Below, piece after piece: positions 25,055-34,288 of a stretch of DNA of 64,000 bases. A program made the translations under genes and the position numbers. Below the pieces are notes generated by a model. That model saw nothing but the letters and a program-made list of their open reading frames with translations. It had not been told where the DNA came from and made no database searches. The stretch spans positions 62,001-126,000 of the forward strand of contig NZ_AP028066.1 of assembly GCF_030297135.1 (NCBI RefSeq), in the 5' to 3' direction. This DNA comes from Pseudoalteromonas apostichopi. Its GTDB lineage: Bacteria > Pseudomonadota > Gammaproteobacteria > Enterobacterales > Alteromonadaceae. Numbering within the stretch: the first letter of the stretch is position 1; every line of letters starts with the position of its first letter.

Positions 25055-25612
25055 TCACTTTATTAATTGCAATAGTGCTCTAAATTGATCTGTCCCTGCT
25101 TTTTCTAGCCATTGAAATATCACACTTTCTGTACATGTAATAATAGCACCTGCTGCCAATAGTTGCTTAATCGCCAGCTCTTTATGTTTTTCATTACGTG
25201 ATGCGATGGCATCTTCCACTACAAACACTTGATAACCATTGGCAATTAAGTCTAAACAAGTTTGCAGTACACAAACATGTGACTCCGTACCCGTTACCAC
25301 CACTTGTTTACGGTCAAAGCCAGCCAATTGATTGTTAAATTGCGCTTCTTGGCATGCGCTAAAATGTATTTTGTGATAGCAATTGTTGTCATTTATAAAG
25401 GGTAAAAGCTGTTCACTACTTTTACCTAACTTGGTTGGATTTTGTTCGGTAAATAAATAGGGAATATCTAATGCCTTAGCTGCTTTAATCAACTTTTCTG
25501 TGTAATTAACAGCTTGATTAAAATCGTTTATAACCGGCTCAAGCCCTGCTTGTAGGTCAATAATCAATAACAAAGCATGATTTTTTTGACTTATAAATGA
25601 ATGGCGCATCAC
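25055..25612 (-). CDS. Isochorismatase-family cysteine hydrolase
   Basis: A 185-aa cytosolic hydrolase of the YcaC/nicotinamidase-like superfamily. The catalytic triad is visible: Asp in LLIIDLQAGL, Lys in CYHKIHFSAC, and the nucleophilic Cys in TGTESHVCVLQTCLDL, preceded by the usual cis-peptide region VVVTGTE. Substrates in the family range from isochorismate to amides of small acids; none can be assigned. It stands alone between the chemoreceptor and the large propeller protein, the latter being divergent. Confidence 0.85.
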   Translation of the reverse strand: MMRHSFISQKNHALLLIIDLQAGLEPVINDFNQAVNYTEKLIKAAKALDIPYLFTEQNPTKLGKSSEQLLPFINDNNCYHKIHFSACQEAQFNNQLAGFDRKQVVVTGTESHVCVLQTCLDLIANGYQVFVVEDAIASRNEKHKELAIKQLLAAGAIITCTESVIFQWLEKAGTDQFRALLQLIK

Positions 25613-25778
25613 TTTCTCTGATAAATAACAATTGAACTAGTTATAGCATAGGTTTTAATTTCAATACCAAGTAGACCTTATTACTAATTTAACTTTTCAG
25701 AACCGTTATTTACGGTCATAATTGTGCTATATTTTGTTAAAAATTATGCGTAAATAATAATTTAGGGTTAATCAGTCA

Positions 25779-28700
25779 GTGCCTAAACTTTTTCTTTTGA
25801 TTCTCAGTCTGCTTTTCTTCACGCTAACTTCAACTGTGTTTGCGCAAAATTACGCTTTGCAAATGCAGCGAATTTCGACTGATGAAGGCCTTACACAAGG
25901 CAGTGTAACTAAAATTATACAAGATGATTTAGGCTTCATTTGGATAGGCACCTACCAAGGGTTAAATCGATACGATGGTTATCAGGTATCGCCTTTTGCT
26001 GGAGAGTTCATTCTTGATCAGCGGCAAATTACCGCAATGCACAAAACTGAAGACGGAAACATTTTTGTCAGTACCGAATTCTCAGGTGCTTTTTTTATTG
26101 ATCCTAAAACCCTGAAAGTTGAAAAAATTTACTCTGGCAAACTCGATCCAGAAGATGTTTTCTTCTCGCCCATTTTAGCTGTTACTGAAGATGACAACTT
26201 TTTTTACTTCGCAATTGCTCAGCATGTTTATTCATACAACAAACTATCTAAAAAGTTTTTGCATGAATTTTCAATCAATAAGGAAGAGCATATCGTGCGA
26301 GCTCTCACCTTACACGACAACTTTTTATATATAGGCACTTCGGATGGGCTTTTTTCAAAAAATCTTGCTGATGAACATATCTCGCATATTCCACTGACAG
26401 ATAAAACACATACCACAGAAGATAATAAAAACGTTAAATTTTTAAAGGTCGATACTGAGCTCGGCTTACTTGTAGGCACAGTAGAGGGAATGTTCAATAT
26501 CCCACTAAAGGCCAATCGTTTGACGTTTGATAAGGTAAAACTATTAATCCCTAACTTAAATATTTGGGACTATTCTGTTAGCTCGTTCGGTGAGTATATC
26601 GTCACTGAAAAAGGCTTGTTCGAATTTAATCGCGAAACTATGTCTATTGAGTTCATCTTAAACTTTGAACAGAGTAAGTACTTAATGACTGACAATACAA
26701 TCCAAGATGTGATGGTTGATAAAACTGGGCTGCTTTGGCTTGCATCGCGCTCTCAAGGGGTATTTACATGGTCAACACTGGCAAGGCGTTTCAAGCATAT
26801 TGAATTAAAAAACAACCAAGTTAGCTTCAATAATAATATCTGGACGGTATTACAAGATCAAAAAAATACGATTTGGATTGGCACTGATAATGGCCTAATG
26901 AAGTACAACCAGCCAACTAAAAAGATTACACCATTCTTAGTGAGCAACGATGAGAAAGCATTTCACGGCCAACACGGTATTTATGGTATTGCTGAAGCAA
27001 ATATTGACGATAGTGACCGCTATTTATGGCTAATGAAATATATTGGCCTTGTACTTTTTGATAAACAAACTGGCAAATTAGCGCCCTTAAAAGGCAATGC
27101 AGAAACCATACACCTTATAGAATACGGCCCTAACTGGGGCTTTAGTGCAATGGGCAATGATCAATTTGCATTTTTGGATGAACAAAACTTTTATAAATAT
27201 AACGGAAAAACAGGTGAACTTGTCACAATTAAAGGATTAAAAGAACAAGTCGACATAGTTAATGCTCATGGTTTTTTAAAGCCACTTCCCGATTACCCCG
27301 ACGAGTATGTACTCAGTATGTCGGGCAAGTTGTATCGCTACAATGAGCAGACTGAAAAGTTGACACTTATATACCAAACAGAAAACTATAACCCATTAGC
27401 GTTCTATACTATTGATGACTGGGTGATAGATTATAATAACACTCTTTGGCTTGGTTCATCAGATGAAGGGCTTATCGGCATTGATGCTAAAACTTATGAG
27501 GTTAAACATCGCATTAATATGCAATCAGGGTTGAAAGCTAAATCTGTTTTTGGATTGCAAATAGATCGTTTTGGCTTTTTATGGCTGGGTACACAAAATG
27601 GCCTTTACCGACTTGATTTAAGCTCTTTAGAACTTGACAGTTATTTTATTCGTGATGGTTTAACCGTAAATGAATTTAACATTGATTCCGACACTACATT
27701 ACATAATGGACAACTTGCATTTGGCACAACACGTGGCGTACTTTTACTTTCACCGGAGGACTTTTTATCATCCCCTGTTGAGGCTGGCAATATAAATACC
27801 GAAATCACCAATGTGTCGTTACTATCGCGTGAGCTCAACTACCACCCCTACAAATATATAAACACGCCTCTTCAGATCACTTCTGAAGATATGGGCTTGG
27901 CTGTTACCTTTTCTAATTTTGATACTATTAATAAAGATAAAACATCGTATAAAGTGACCCTTGATGGACCAACGTCACTTGAATACAACAAGCTAACGAC
28001 CAACGAAGTTTTCTTTACTAAATTGCCACCAGGTGATTATGTTTTATCGGTAACATCGTCAACAGAATTAAACGATGCAATATCTTCAACTAGACAACTA
28101 AGGTTTAATGTTGCACATGCACCTTGGTCATCTCCTATTGCCGTTACAAGCTATGTTATTATCGTCTTAGTTATTTTATTTTTCATCTTTTGGCAATATC
28201 GTGCTCGTCAACAAATGATAGGACGCGCTCACGCAGAAGTAGTAAAATCACAGCAGCAAACTGAACTTGCCTTGAGTAGCACCAAAAGTGGTGTTTGGGA
28301 AATAAACCTTGCAGAACAATTTTTAAGAACGACACGTTTTTCTGCTGAACTTGGTTATGATGAGTACAAAGATGGTATAAACCTTAAAGAATTTATAAAC
28401 TTAGTTCACCCACATGATCACAATTATGTTACTAACCAGTGGCAAATCTTTTGTAAACAAACTAATAATGAACAATGGAACATTACTTACCGGTTAAAAC
28501 ATAAAAATGGGGGTTGGCTTTGGTACGAAGATATTGGCCGCATTGTTGCAACTGATGAAACTAATCGTCCTCTAAAAATTACCGGTATCTATACCAATAT
28601 TACTGAACAGCGCGCTAATGCACAGCAGGCGAGTGTGCTCGGAGAAGCGTTCGGACAAATAAATGACTGGTTATTAATTTTAGACAATCAACTTAAACCA

Positions 28701-30311
28701 TTTTCTGCTAATGCCAGCTTTGGTGAAGCATTCGCTACGCCAAACAATATTGCAGAGCTAACTAGCAGCGACTTTATTGCTGCAATTGGTCGAAGCAAAT
28801 ATATTGAATATATCAATGTATTAAAAACACTTAAACCAAAACAGAACTGGAAAACAGAAGCTGTTATTCGCACTCTAAAAAGCCCAGCACATCCCGTTCA
28901 TATAAGTGTTACTGCCGTGGCCAAAGAAAACCACACAATTAGCTATTATGTGATTGTTATTTCTGACTTAACAGAGCAAAAACGCGCTGAAGACGATTTA
29001 CGCTATTTAGCGAATTATGACCCACTCACAGGGCTGCCAAATCGAACTCTGATGCATTCAAAAATTAGTCAATGCATAAGTAATGCTAAAAAGCACAATA
29101 AACTCGCAGCATTGCTGTTTATAGATTTAGATAAATTCAAACCGGTTAATGACTCATTCGGTCATGCTGTAGGCGACCAATTACTGTGTGATATAACACA
29201 AAGAGTAAGCCTGATCTTACCCGAAAACGCGGTTATAGGCCGCCAAAGTGGTGATGAATTCTTAGTCCTTATTAAAGACTTACATTCGCCACAAACTCTC
29301 AGTGAGCTGGTTAAAAAGTTAACTGACGAGCTAGCAAGCAAAGTCATTATCGACGATTTTTCAATTAATATTTCTGCAAGTGTTGGTGTGGCTCTTTACC
29401 CATTTGATGCAAAAACTGCAGATGATTTAATTAAAAATTCTGATATAGCCATGATGCACGCAAAGCAATCTGGCCGGAACAATTTTAAATATTTCACGGA
29501 GCAAATGAATAACCAGCTAACCAAAAAGCTATTACTTGAAAATGCCTTAAAAGATGCCTTTAAAGATGATGAGTTATTTAATAATTATCAACCTATCGTT
29601 AATGCCAAAACTAAAAAAATAAACGGCGTAGAGCTTTTAATGCGCTGGAAGAACGAACAAGGTTTTGTATCACCAGCAGAGTTTATCCCTATTGCCGAGG
29701 AGATTGGCTTAATTGATGCGCTGACTGAGCAAGCACTTGATAGAGCACTAACAGAGCTGCTACCAATGCTTCGTGCTAATCCACAGTTTTATTTGTCATT
29801 AAACCTGTCGCCAACGCATATTTTAAAATCGAACTTAACTGAGCGCTTACTACTGATTTTAAATAATCATATGGTTAAACCTGTTCAGCTGCGCCTTGAA
29901 ATTACAGAAAACACGCTTTTAGAAGATAAAGAGAAAGCATCAAAGCAACTACAAAAACTTAAAAATGCTGGTTTCAAACTTTTACTTGATGACTTTGGTA
30001 CAGGTTACTCGTCACTAACATACCTTAGCCAATTCCCGATTGATGTGATCAAAATTGATCAAAGCTTTGTGCGCAATATCGGCCAAGATAAGAGTAATGA
30101 ATCAATTATTAAAACCATTCATGCGCTGTCATCAAATTTAGGTTTATATTGTATAGCTGAAGGGGTTGAGACCAGTGAGCAAATCAGCTTCTTAACCGAA
30201 ATGGGCTGCGAAGATTTACAAGGTTATTATTTTGCCAAACCCATGTTGGCCGATGACCTAATAGCAGAAAGCACGATTCAGGCAGTTATTGATCGACTAA
30301 ACGCGCTTTAA
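25779..30311 (+). CDS. Periplasmic propeller / PAS-PAS-GGDEF-EAL c-di-GMP signalling protein, 1510 aa
   Basis: A single-protein sensor for c-di-GMP turnover. It has a GTG start and signal peptide (1-22), then periplasmic two-component-regulator propeller repeats (for example DDLGFIWIGTYQGLNRYDG and DRFGFLWLGTQNGLYRLD) to about 670, a Y_Y_Y-type domain to about 785, a membrane helix at about 790-808, two PAS domains (830-1070), GGDEF (about 1075-1240) and EAL (about 1245-1500). The GGDEF signature is SGDEF, a variant still compatible with activity. In the EAL domain ELL replaces EAL, but the other metal and catalytic residues are present (SLNLS, EITEN, DDFGTG, IKID, AEGVE). A working phosphodiesterase is likely; cyclase activity is less certain. 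The 3' end overlaps a convergent kinase gene by 26 bp. Confidence 0.9.
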   Translation: MPKLFLLILSLLFFTLTSTVFAQNYALQMQRISTDEGLTQGSVTKIIQDDLGFIWIGTYQGLNRYDGYQVSPFAGEFILDQRQITAMHKTEDGNIFVSTEFSGAFFIDPKTLKVEKIYSGKLDPEDVFFSPILAVTEDDNFFYFAIAQHVYSYNKLSKKFLHEFSINKEEHIVRALTLHDNFLYIGTSDGLFSKNLADEHISHIPLTDKTHTTEDNKNVKFLKVDTELGLLVGTVEGMFNIPLKANRLTFDKVKLLIPNLNIWDYSVSSFGEYIVTEKGLFEFNRETMSIEFILNFEQSKYLMTDNTIQDVMVDKTGLLWLASRSQGVFTWSTLARRFKHIELKNNQVSFNNNIWTVLQDQKNTIWIGTDNGLMKYNQPTKKITPFLVSNDEKAFHGQHGIYGIAEANIDDSDRYLWLMKYIGLVLFDKQTGKLAPLKGNAETIHLIEYGPNWGFSAMGNDQFAFLDEQNFYKYNGKTGELVTIKGLKEQVDIVNAHGFLKPLPDYPDEYVLSMSGKLYRYNEQTEKLTLIYQTENYNPLAFYTIDDWVIDYNNTLWLGSSDEGLIGIDAKTYEVKHRINMQSGLKAKSVFGLQIDRFGFLWLGTQNGLYRLDLSSLELDSYFIRDGLTVNEFNIDSDTTLHNGQLAFGTTRGVLLLSPEDFLSSPVEAGNINTEITNVSLLSRELNYHPYKYINTPLQITSEDMGLAVTFSNFDTINKDKTSYKVTLDGPTSLEYNKLTTNEVFFTKLPPGDYVLSVTSSTELNDAISSTRQLRFNVAHAPWSSPIAVTSYVIIVLVILFFIFWQYRARQQMIGRAHAEVVKSQQQTELALSSTKSGVWEINLAEQFLRTTRFSAELGYDEYKDGINLKEFINLVHPHDHNYVTNQWQIFCKQTNNEQWNITYRLKHKNGGWLWYEDIGRIVATDETNRPLKITGIYTNITEQRANAQQASVLGEAFGQINDWLLILDNQLKPFSANASFGEAFATPNNIAELTSSDFIAAIGRSKYIEYINVLKTLKPKQNWKTEAVIRTLKSPAHPVHISVTAVAKENHTISYYVIVISDLTEQKRAEDDLRYLANYDPLTGLPNRTLMHSKISQCISNAKKHNKLAALLFIDLDKFKPVNDSFGHAVGDQLLCDITQRVSLILPENAVIGRQSGDEFLVLIKDLHSPQTLSELVKKLTDELASKVIIDDFSINISASVGVALYPFDAKTADDLIKNSDIAMMHAKQSGRNNFKYFTEQMNNQLTKKLLLENALKDAFKDDELFNNYQPIVNAKTKKINGVELLMRWKNEQGFVSPAEFIPIAEEIGLIDALTEQALDRALTELLPMLRANPQFYLSLNLSPTHILKSNLTERLLLILNNHMVKPVQLRLEITENTLLEDKEKASKQLQKLKNAGFKLLLDDFGTGYSSLTYLSQFPIDVIKIDQSFVRNIGQDKSNESIIKTIHALSSNLGLYCIAEGVETSEQISFLTEMGCEDLQGYYFAKPMLADDLIAESTIQAVIDRLNAL

Positions 30312-33072
30312 GCCATTTATTTAGGCATCGGTATAGCTCATCTTTGTTAATTGGTTTAGAGATAAAGTCATCCATGCCCGCCATAAGGCAACGTTTCTGA
30401 TCATCTTCAAAGGCGTTCGCCGTAATAGCGATAATGATTGCTTCGCCATAAAGCGCAGGGTTTTGTTTGATTTCGTGTGTACATTGATAGCCATCCATGT
30501 GCGGCATTTGGCAGTCCATCAAAATAATGTCTGCTGTAAAGCTTTTAAGCTCTTTAAGCGCCTCTAAACCATCATTGGCCTTTTTAATAGTACACTGGGT
30601 GTCCTGCATCATCTTTTCCAGCACAATTTGATTTACAGGGTTATCTTCAACAATTAATACGTTAATGCCACTTAGAATTGGCTTGTCTATACTTTGCTCT
30701 GCCTTTTCCTCTGCACCACTTTCAGTCACAGGCACGACAATAGTGAATTCACTTCCCTCACCTTCATGACTCACTAAAGAGAGTTCTCCATCCATAAGCT
30801 CAATAATGCGCTTACTAATGGTTAGTCCTAACCCAGTACCTCCATATTTACGGGTGGTGGATATATCGGCTTGGGTAAATTCAGTAAATAATTTTACTTG
30901 CTGATCCGCTGAAATACCTATACCTGTATCGCGAATTTTTATTTCTAGTGCATTATTTGCCATTTGGCAGTGCATGTTTATTTCACCTAACTCAGTAAAT
31001 TTGCCAGCGTTACTCAAGATATTGTTGACGACTTGGCTAAATCTGAGTGGATCTAAACGGATATAATCAGGGATATCATCCGCAATACTAAGGTTAAATT
31101 GAACCCCTGGCTTAACGCTGGTAGTGCTAAAGATTTTAGCTAACTGAGCAAGTAACGATTTAACCTCAACAGCGCGATTTTCAAGTTTAAGTGCACCAGC
31201 TTCAATTTTAGAGAAATCTAAAATATCGTTTAAAATCAACAGTAAGTTATTTGCACTTTGGTGTATCATTGCCAGCTCATCGCGCTCACTTTCTGGCAGA
31301 TTAGGATTTTCTAACAATAGTTGAGTCATCCCCAAAATACCATTTAGTGGAGTACGAATTTCGTGACTCATATTTGCTAAAAACTGAGATTTAGTGCGGT
31401 TAGCCTGATTCGCTAAACGCACAGCTTCGACTAATTCGTTTGTTTTATCATTAACCTGCTGCTCGAGCTGAGAATTAAAATCTGTCAATTTATTATTTAA
31501 TAATTCGTTTTCATGGTTCGCTTGATGTAAGCGATTAAAATTAAGCACAAGCTTGTTTGCTAAACTCGAAAACTGAGACTGCAAACGACTTACCTCGAGC
31601 CAGGTTTCTGGTAAGTCAGTATCAGTGATTGCACGTTCAGGTTCAAATTTATCGATTTGTTCAGCCAGCTTTTCAATTGGAGCAATTAACCAGCGGCTTA
31701 ACTGAGTGATAAACACACTAGTTAATAAAATAATGAACAAAACCATTACTAAAGACTGACCCCATGCACTCACAGCAACATTGTTTGCGTGTTTGCGATT
31801 AAGCATGGTCATCACAATCCAATTATGTTCAGTAGAGCGAGCTTCCCTAGCGTAATACTGTTGCTCATCTTCCGCATCAAACATTTTAAAACGCGCTTCA
31901 TCAGCAAACGAGTCTATCTCATCGTCAGTTAATTGTTGTAACTCTCTAAAATCATCCAGGGTGCTAAATACTACTTTATTGGTGGGATCTAAAATCAATA
32001 GCTCCCCCTGGTAACTAAATAGGCTTGGTCTGAGGCCTGCAAAATAATCAAACATCAGTGAGCCTTCAACAACCCCTGTAAAGGTGTCTTCAATATAAAT
32101 CGGAGCTGATACTGCAACAATCGGTAAAGAGCCAAAGCCACGGCCTTTAAAAATTGTTGAGATATAACCAAGTTTATTATTCGGTGCATTTATAAAATAG
32201 TCACGATCAGCCACATTGGGGCGTATGTTTGATTGCTGCAAACTAATCGCTAACGATTGTGGGTAAAAATGAGTAACATTGGCCAGTGCATCAGCAATGA
32301 TCTGCGTTCGAAAGTCAGGATACAAGTTAGCCATATTTTCAAGCGCAATCTGCCGAGGAACACCATTGGCAATACTTCGAGCCGTTAATACCAAGCCTTT
32401 TTTATGATGATCGAGGTGAGCATCAATCATCCGTGCAATTTCCTTCGCTTTCTCTTTTAACTGCTCATTTATCTCGTACTCAATACGTGAATAATGGTTA
32501 TTGGTTAGTACTATTGAGGTTAAAATAACCACCAACACTACCAATAAGGTCACAACATAGTTAAGAATTTTGTATAAAGACGAATAGTGTTTGTGCCATG
32601 AATAGCGGCTAAAAAAGAAGCTCAATAAATCAATAACAGATAAGTAGATAGCCGCATTTAAACAGTATTTAGCAAGCGCAATGGCAATAGTTAGGATTGG
32701 TAAACCTAAAAAGAAATGCCCAAAGCTCCAAAGTAGCGGCAGACCAATCACAAACCAAAACAGCATGCCCCTTAAAAAAACTGGGCGCGATTTTGATAAG
32801 CAAAACCACTGCAAACATATCAGTTCTAAGGCAAATACAATGGAAGGCCACGCATGCCCCCAACGGTAAAAAATAAACCCTGTACTTAAAATGAAAGTGA
32901 TTATTGCAAACCGCCACCCAAGCAGCAGTAAGCTTAAGATCACAAAAAACTGGCCAAGAATAAATTCTGAGCTATCTAGAAACCAAATTGGCAGTAAATT
33001 AACAACTCCAGCAATACAACCAAGCAGTAGTGCAGCTAAAAAGTTAAAATATGAAGACTTATTTTGAAGCAA
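30286..33072 (-). CDS. Hybrid sensor histidine kinase with receiver domain, 928 aa
   Basis: An inner-membrane signalling protein. Its order is a MASE-like multi-helix N-terminus (about 1-150), another helix at about 170-190, an extracytoplasmic Cache-like domain (about 195-430), a helix, HAMP, coiled coil, and HisKA with the H-box SHEIRTPLNGILGMTQLL. HATPase follows (N-box VVNNILSNAGKFTE, G1 RDTGIGIS, G2 GTGLGLTIS), then a receiver (VLIVEDNPVNQ, phosphoacceptor Asp in ILMDCQMPHMDGY). No cognate output regulator is adjacent, so it probably signals by phosphorelay. The likely start is TTG at 33072, because AGGA is the only Shine-Dalgarno-like element and the upstream ATG is out of frame. Two stacked sensory regions are unusual. 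Confidence 0.9.
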   Translation of the reverse strand: MLQNKSSYFNFLAALLLGCIAGVVNLLPIWFLDSSEFILGQFFVILSLLLLGWRFAIITFILSTGFIFYRWGHAWPSIVFALELICLQWFCLSKSRPVFLRGMLFWFVIGLPLLWSFGHFFLGLPILTIAIALAKYCLNAAIYLSVIDLLSFFFSRYSWHKHYSSLYKILNYVVTLLVVLVVILTSIVLTNNHYSRIEYEINEQLKEKAKEIARMIDAHLDHHKKGLVLTARSIANGVPRQIALENMANLYPDFRTQIIADALANVTHFYPQSLAISLQQSNIRPNVADRDYFINAPNNKLGYISTIFKGRGFGSLPIVAVSAPIYIEDTFTGVVEGSLMFDYFAGLRPSLFSYQGELLILDPTNKVVFSTLDDFRELQQLTDDEIDSFADEARFKMFDAEDEQQYYAREARSTEHNWIVMTMLNRKHANNVAVSAWGQSLVMVLFIILLTSVFITQLSRWLIAPIEKLAEQIDKFEPERAITDTDLPETWLEVSRLQSQFSSLANKLVLNFNRLHQANHENELLNNKLTDFNSQLEQQVNDKTNELVEAVRLANQANRTKSQFLANMSHEIRTPLNGILGMTQLLLENPNLPESERDELAMIHQSANNLLLILNDILDFSKIEAGALKLENRAVEVKSLLAQLAKIFSTTSVKPGVQFNLSIADDIPDYIRLDPLRFSQVVNNILSNAGKFTELGEINMHCQMANNALEIKIRDTGIGISADQQVKLFTEFTQADISTTRKYGGTGLGLTISKRIIELMDGELSLVSHEGEGSEFTIVVPVTESGAEEKAEQSIDKPILSGINVLIVEDNPVNQIVLEKMMQDTQCTIKKANDGLEALKELKSFTADIILMDCQMPHMDGYQCTHEIKQNPALYGEAIIIAITANAFEDDQKRCLMAGMDDFISKPINKDELYRCLNKWLKARLVDQ

Positions 33073-33106
33073 AAAAGGTATCCTAACTTCATAGTGATAC
33101 CTTTAA
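33066..33106 (-). terminator. Terminator of the CDF gene that embeds the next gene's ribosome-binding site
   Basis: AAAGGTATC (33074-33082) pairs with GATACCTTT (33096-33104); on the minus strand the hairpin is followed by TTTTTT. The AGGA presumed to be the ribosome-binding site of the hybrid kinase sits in the second arm, and the kinase start codon follows the T-run. Confidence 0.7.
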
Positions 33107-33135
33107 ATTAAAAGAAAATTAAACTTTTTGCCACT

Positions 33136-34029
33136 TTAATTAACATAATGGCACTCATGACTTTCTATTTGCAGAACACTTTTTTTGATTTTAAAGCGTG
33201 AAAGTAATAGCTTTTCTACTTTTAAGCGACACGCTTCATCGTGCTTTTCAACGGTACAATGCTGTTTTAGCACGACATGAGCCCCAACAACGATGTCTTT
33301 ATCTTGGCGCATTACAGTTACATTGTGTACATTCTGAACGTGCTCAATAGAGGCTATGCTTTGCTCAATATCAGCCACATCTGGTAATTTACTTCTGTTT
33401 TCAAGTAAACCTTGAATGCAACGAATAATTACTTTAGCCCCTGTAAACAACACAAAGGTCGCAATCAACATACTCGATATAATATCGACTTCAGCCCACC
33501 CAGTAAGATAAATTAAAATACCAGCAAAGAAGGTTGAAACAGTTGAAATTAAATCAAAAAATGAGTGTAAAAAGACGGCATATACATTGATACTAGCTTT
33601 ACGTCCCTTATATAAAACCCATGCAGCAGCACCATGAAAAAGAAAGCCGATAGCAGAAATTACCGACATCAAATAACTATTAATTTGTAAATCGTGACCA
33701 TCGTTATGATGAAGGTAACGTTCACCACCCTCATACAAAATAATTAAGCTAATACTTAAATATAAAATACCATTGATCAAACCGCCGGTAAGTTCAGCCC
33801 GCTGGTAGCCATCGTTAAAGTTTTTCGCAAAATAAATCGCCATGCTTGAAGCGATAAGTGCAATAAATAAAGAACTGTTATGAACAAACAAATGCCCAGC
33901 ATCAGCAAGTACAGCAAGCGAATTTGAATAATAGGCGCCAATAATCTGTATAACCATAAACGAACACGTTATAGCTAAAGCAATCAACAAGCGGCGTCTA
34001 GATGCTTGGTGTGTTGTAATATCTGTCAT
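33136..34029 (-). CDS. Cation diffusion facilitator (ZitB/CzcD-like) with variant metal site
   Basis: A 297-aa inner-membrane divalent-metal/proton antiporter with six predicted helices and a C-terminal cytosolic domain rich in His (VKKHDEACRL-like region, ESHECHYVN at the end). In the second helix the usual HxxxD metal ligand pair of zinc transporters is HxxxH: LADAGHLFVHN, His46 and His50. The fifth helix keeps HxxxD (LHSFFDL, His155 and Asp159). A His-rich loop (YLHHNDGHD) follows helix 3. Substitution at the transport site could shift metal choice away from plain zinc. It lies upstream of the hybrid kinase gene, separated only by the terminator hairpin. Confidence 0.9.
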   Translation of the reverse strand: MTDITTHQASRRRLLIALAITCSFMVIQIIGAYYSNSLAVLADAGHLFVHNSSLFIALIASSMAIYFAKNFNDGYQRAELTGGLINGILYLSISLIILYEGGERYLHHNDGHDLQINSYLMSVISAIGFLFHGAAAWVLYKGRKASINVYAVFLHSFFDLISTVSTFFAGILIYLTGWAEVDIISSMLIATFVLFTGAKVIIRCIQGLLENRSKLPDVADIEQSIASIEHVQNVHNVTVMRQDKDIVVGAHVVLKQHCTVEKHDEACRLKVEKLLLSRFKIKKSVLQIESHECHYVN

Positions 34030-34221
34030 GAAGAAGTGAAATACCTATTAGCTGGAAATGCGGTAATGATATAAAGTCTCAATTGTAATACGCAGCGCTC
34101 TTAAACGCACTAAAAACTTAGTTAATAGTCTCTCTATGAAAGTTTTTTGCGCAATTTGTTAGTAAAAAGAAAGGAATTAGCAGTTAACAAGTAAACTAAA
34201 AACTCACTTGTAAGCTAAAAA

Positions 34222-34260
34222 ACATTAAGACGTTAACAACACATGTTGTTAACGTCTTTT
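34222..34260 (-). terminator. Strong hairpin terminator after the MCP gene
   Basis: A perfect 14-bp stem, AAGACGTTAACAAC (34227-34240) with GTTGTTAACGTCTT (34245-34258), is followed by TTTTTT shortly after on the minus strand. It lies about 30 bp beyond the chemoreceptor stop. Confidence 0.8.
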
Positions 34261-34288
34261 AATCGAGGCTGATTTAAAGAGCAGTCAA

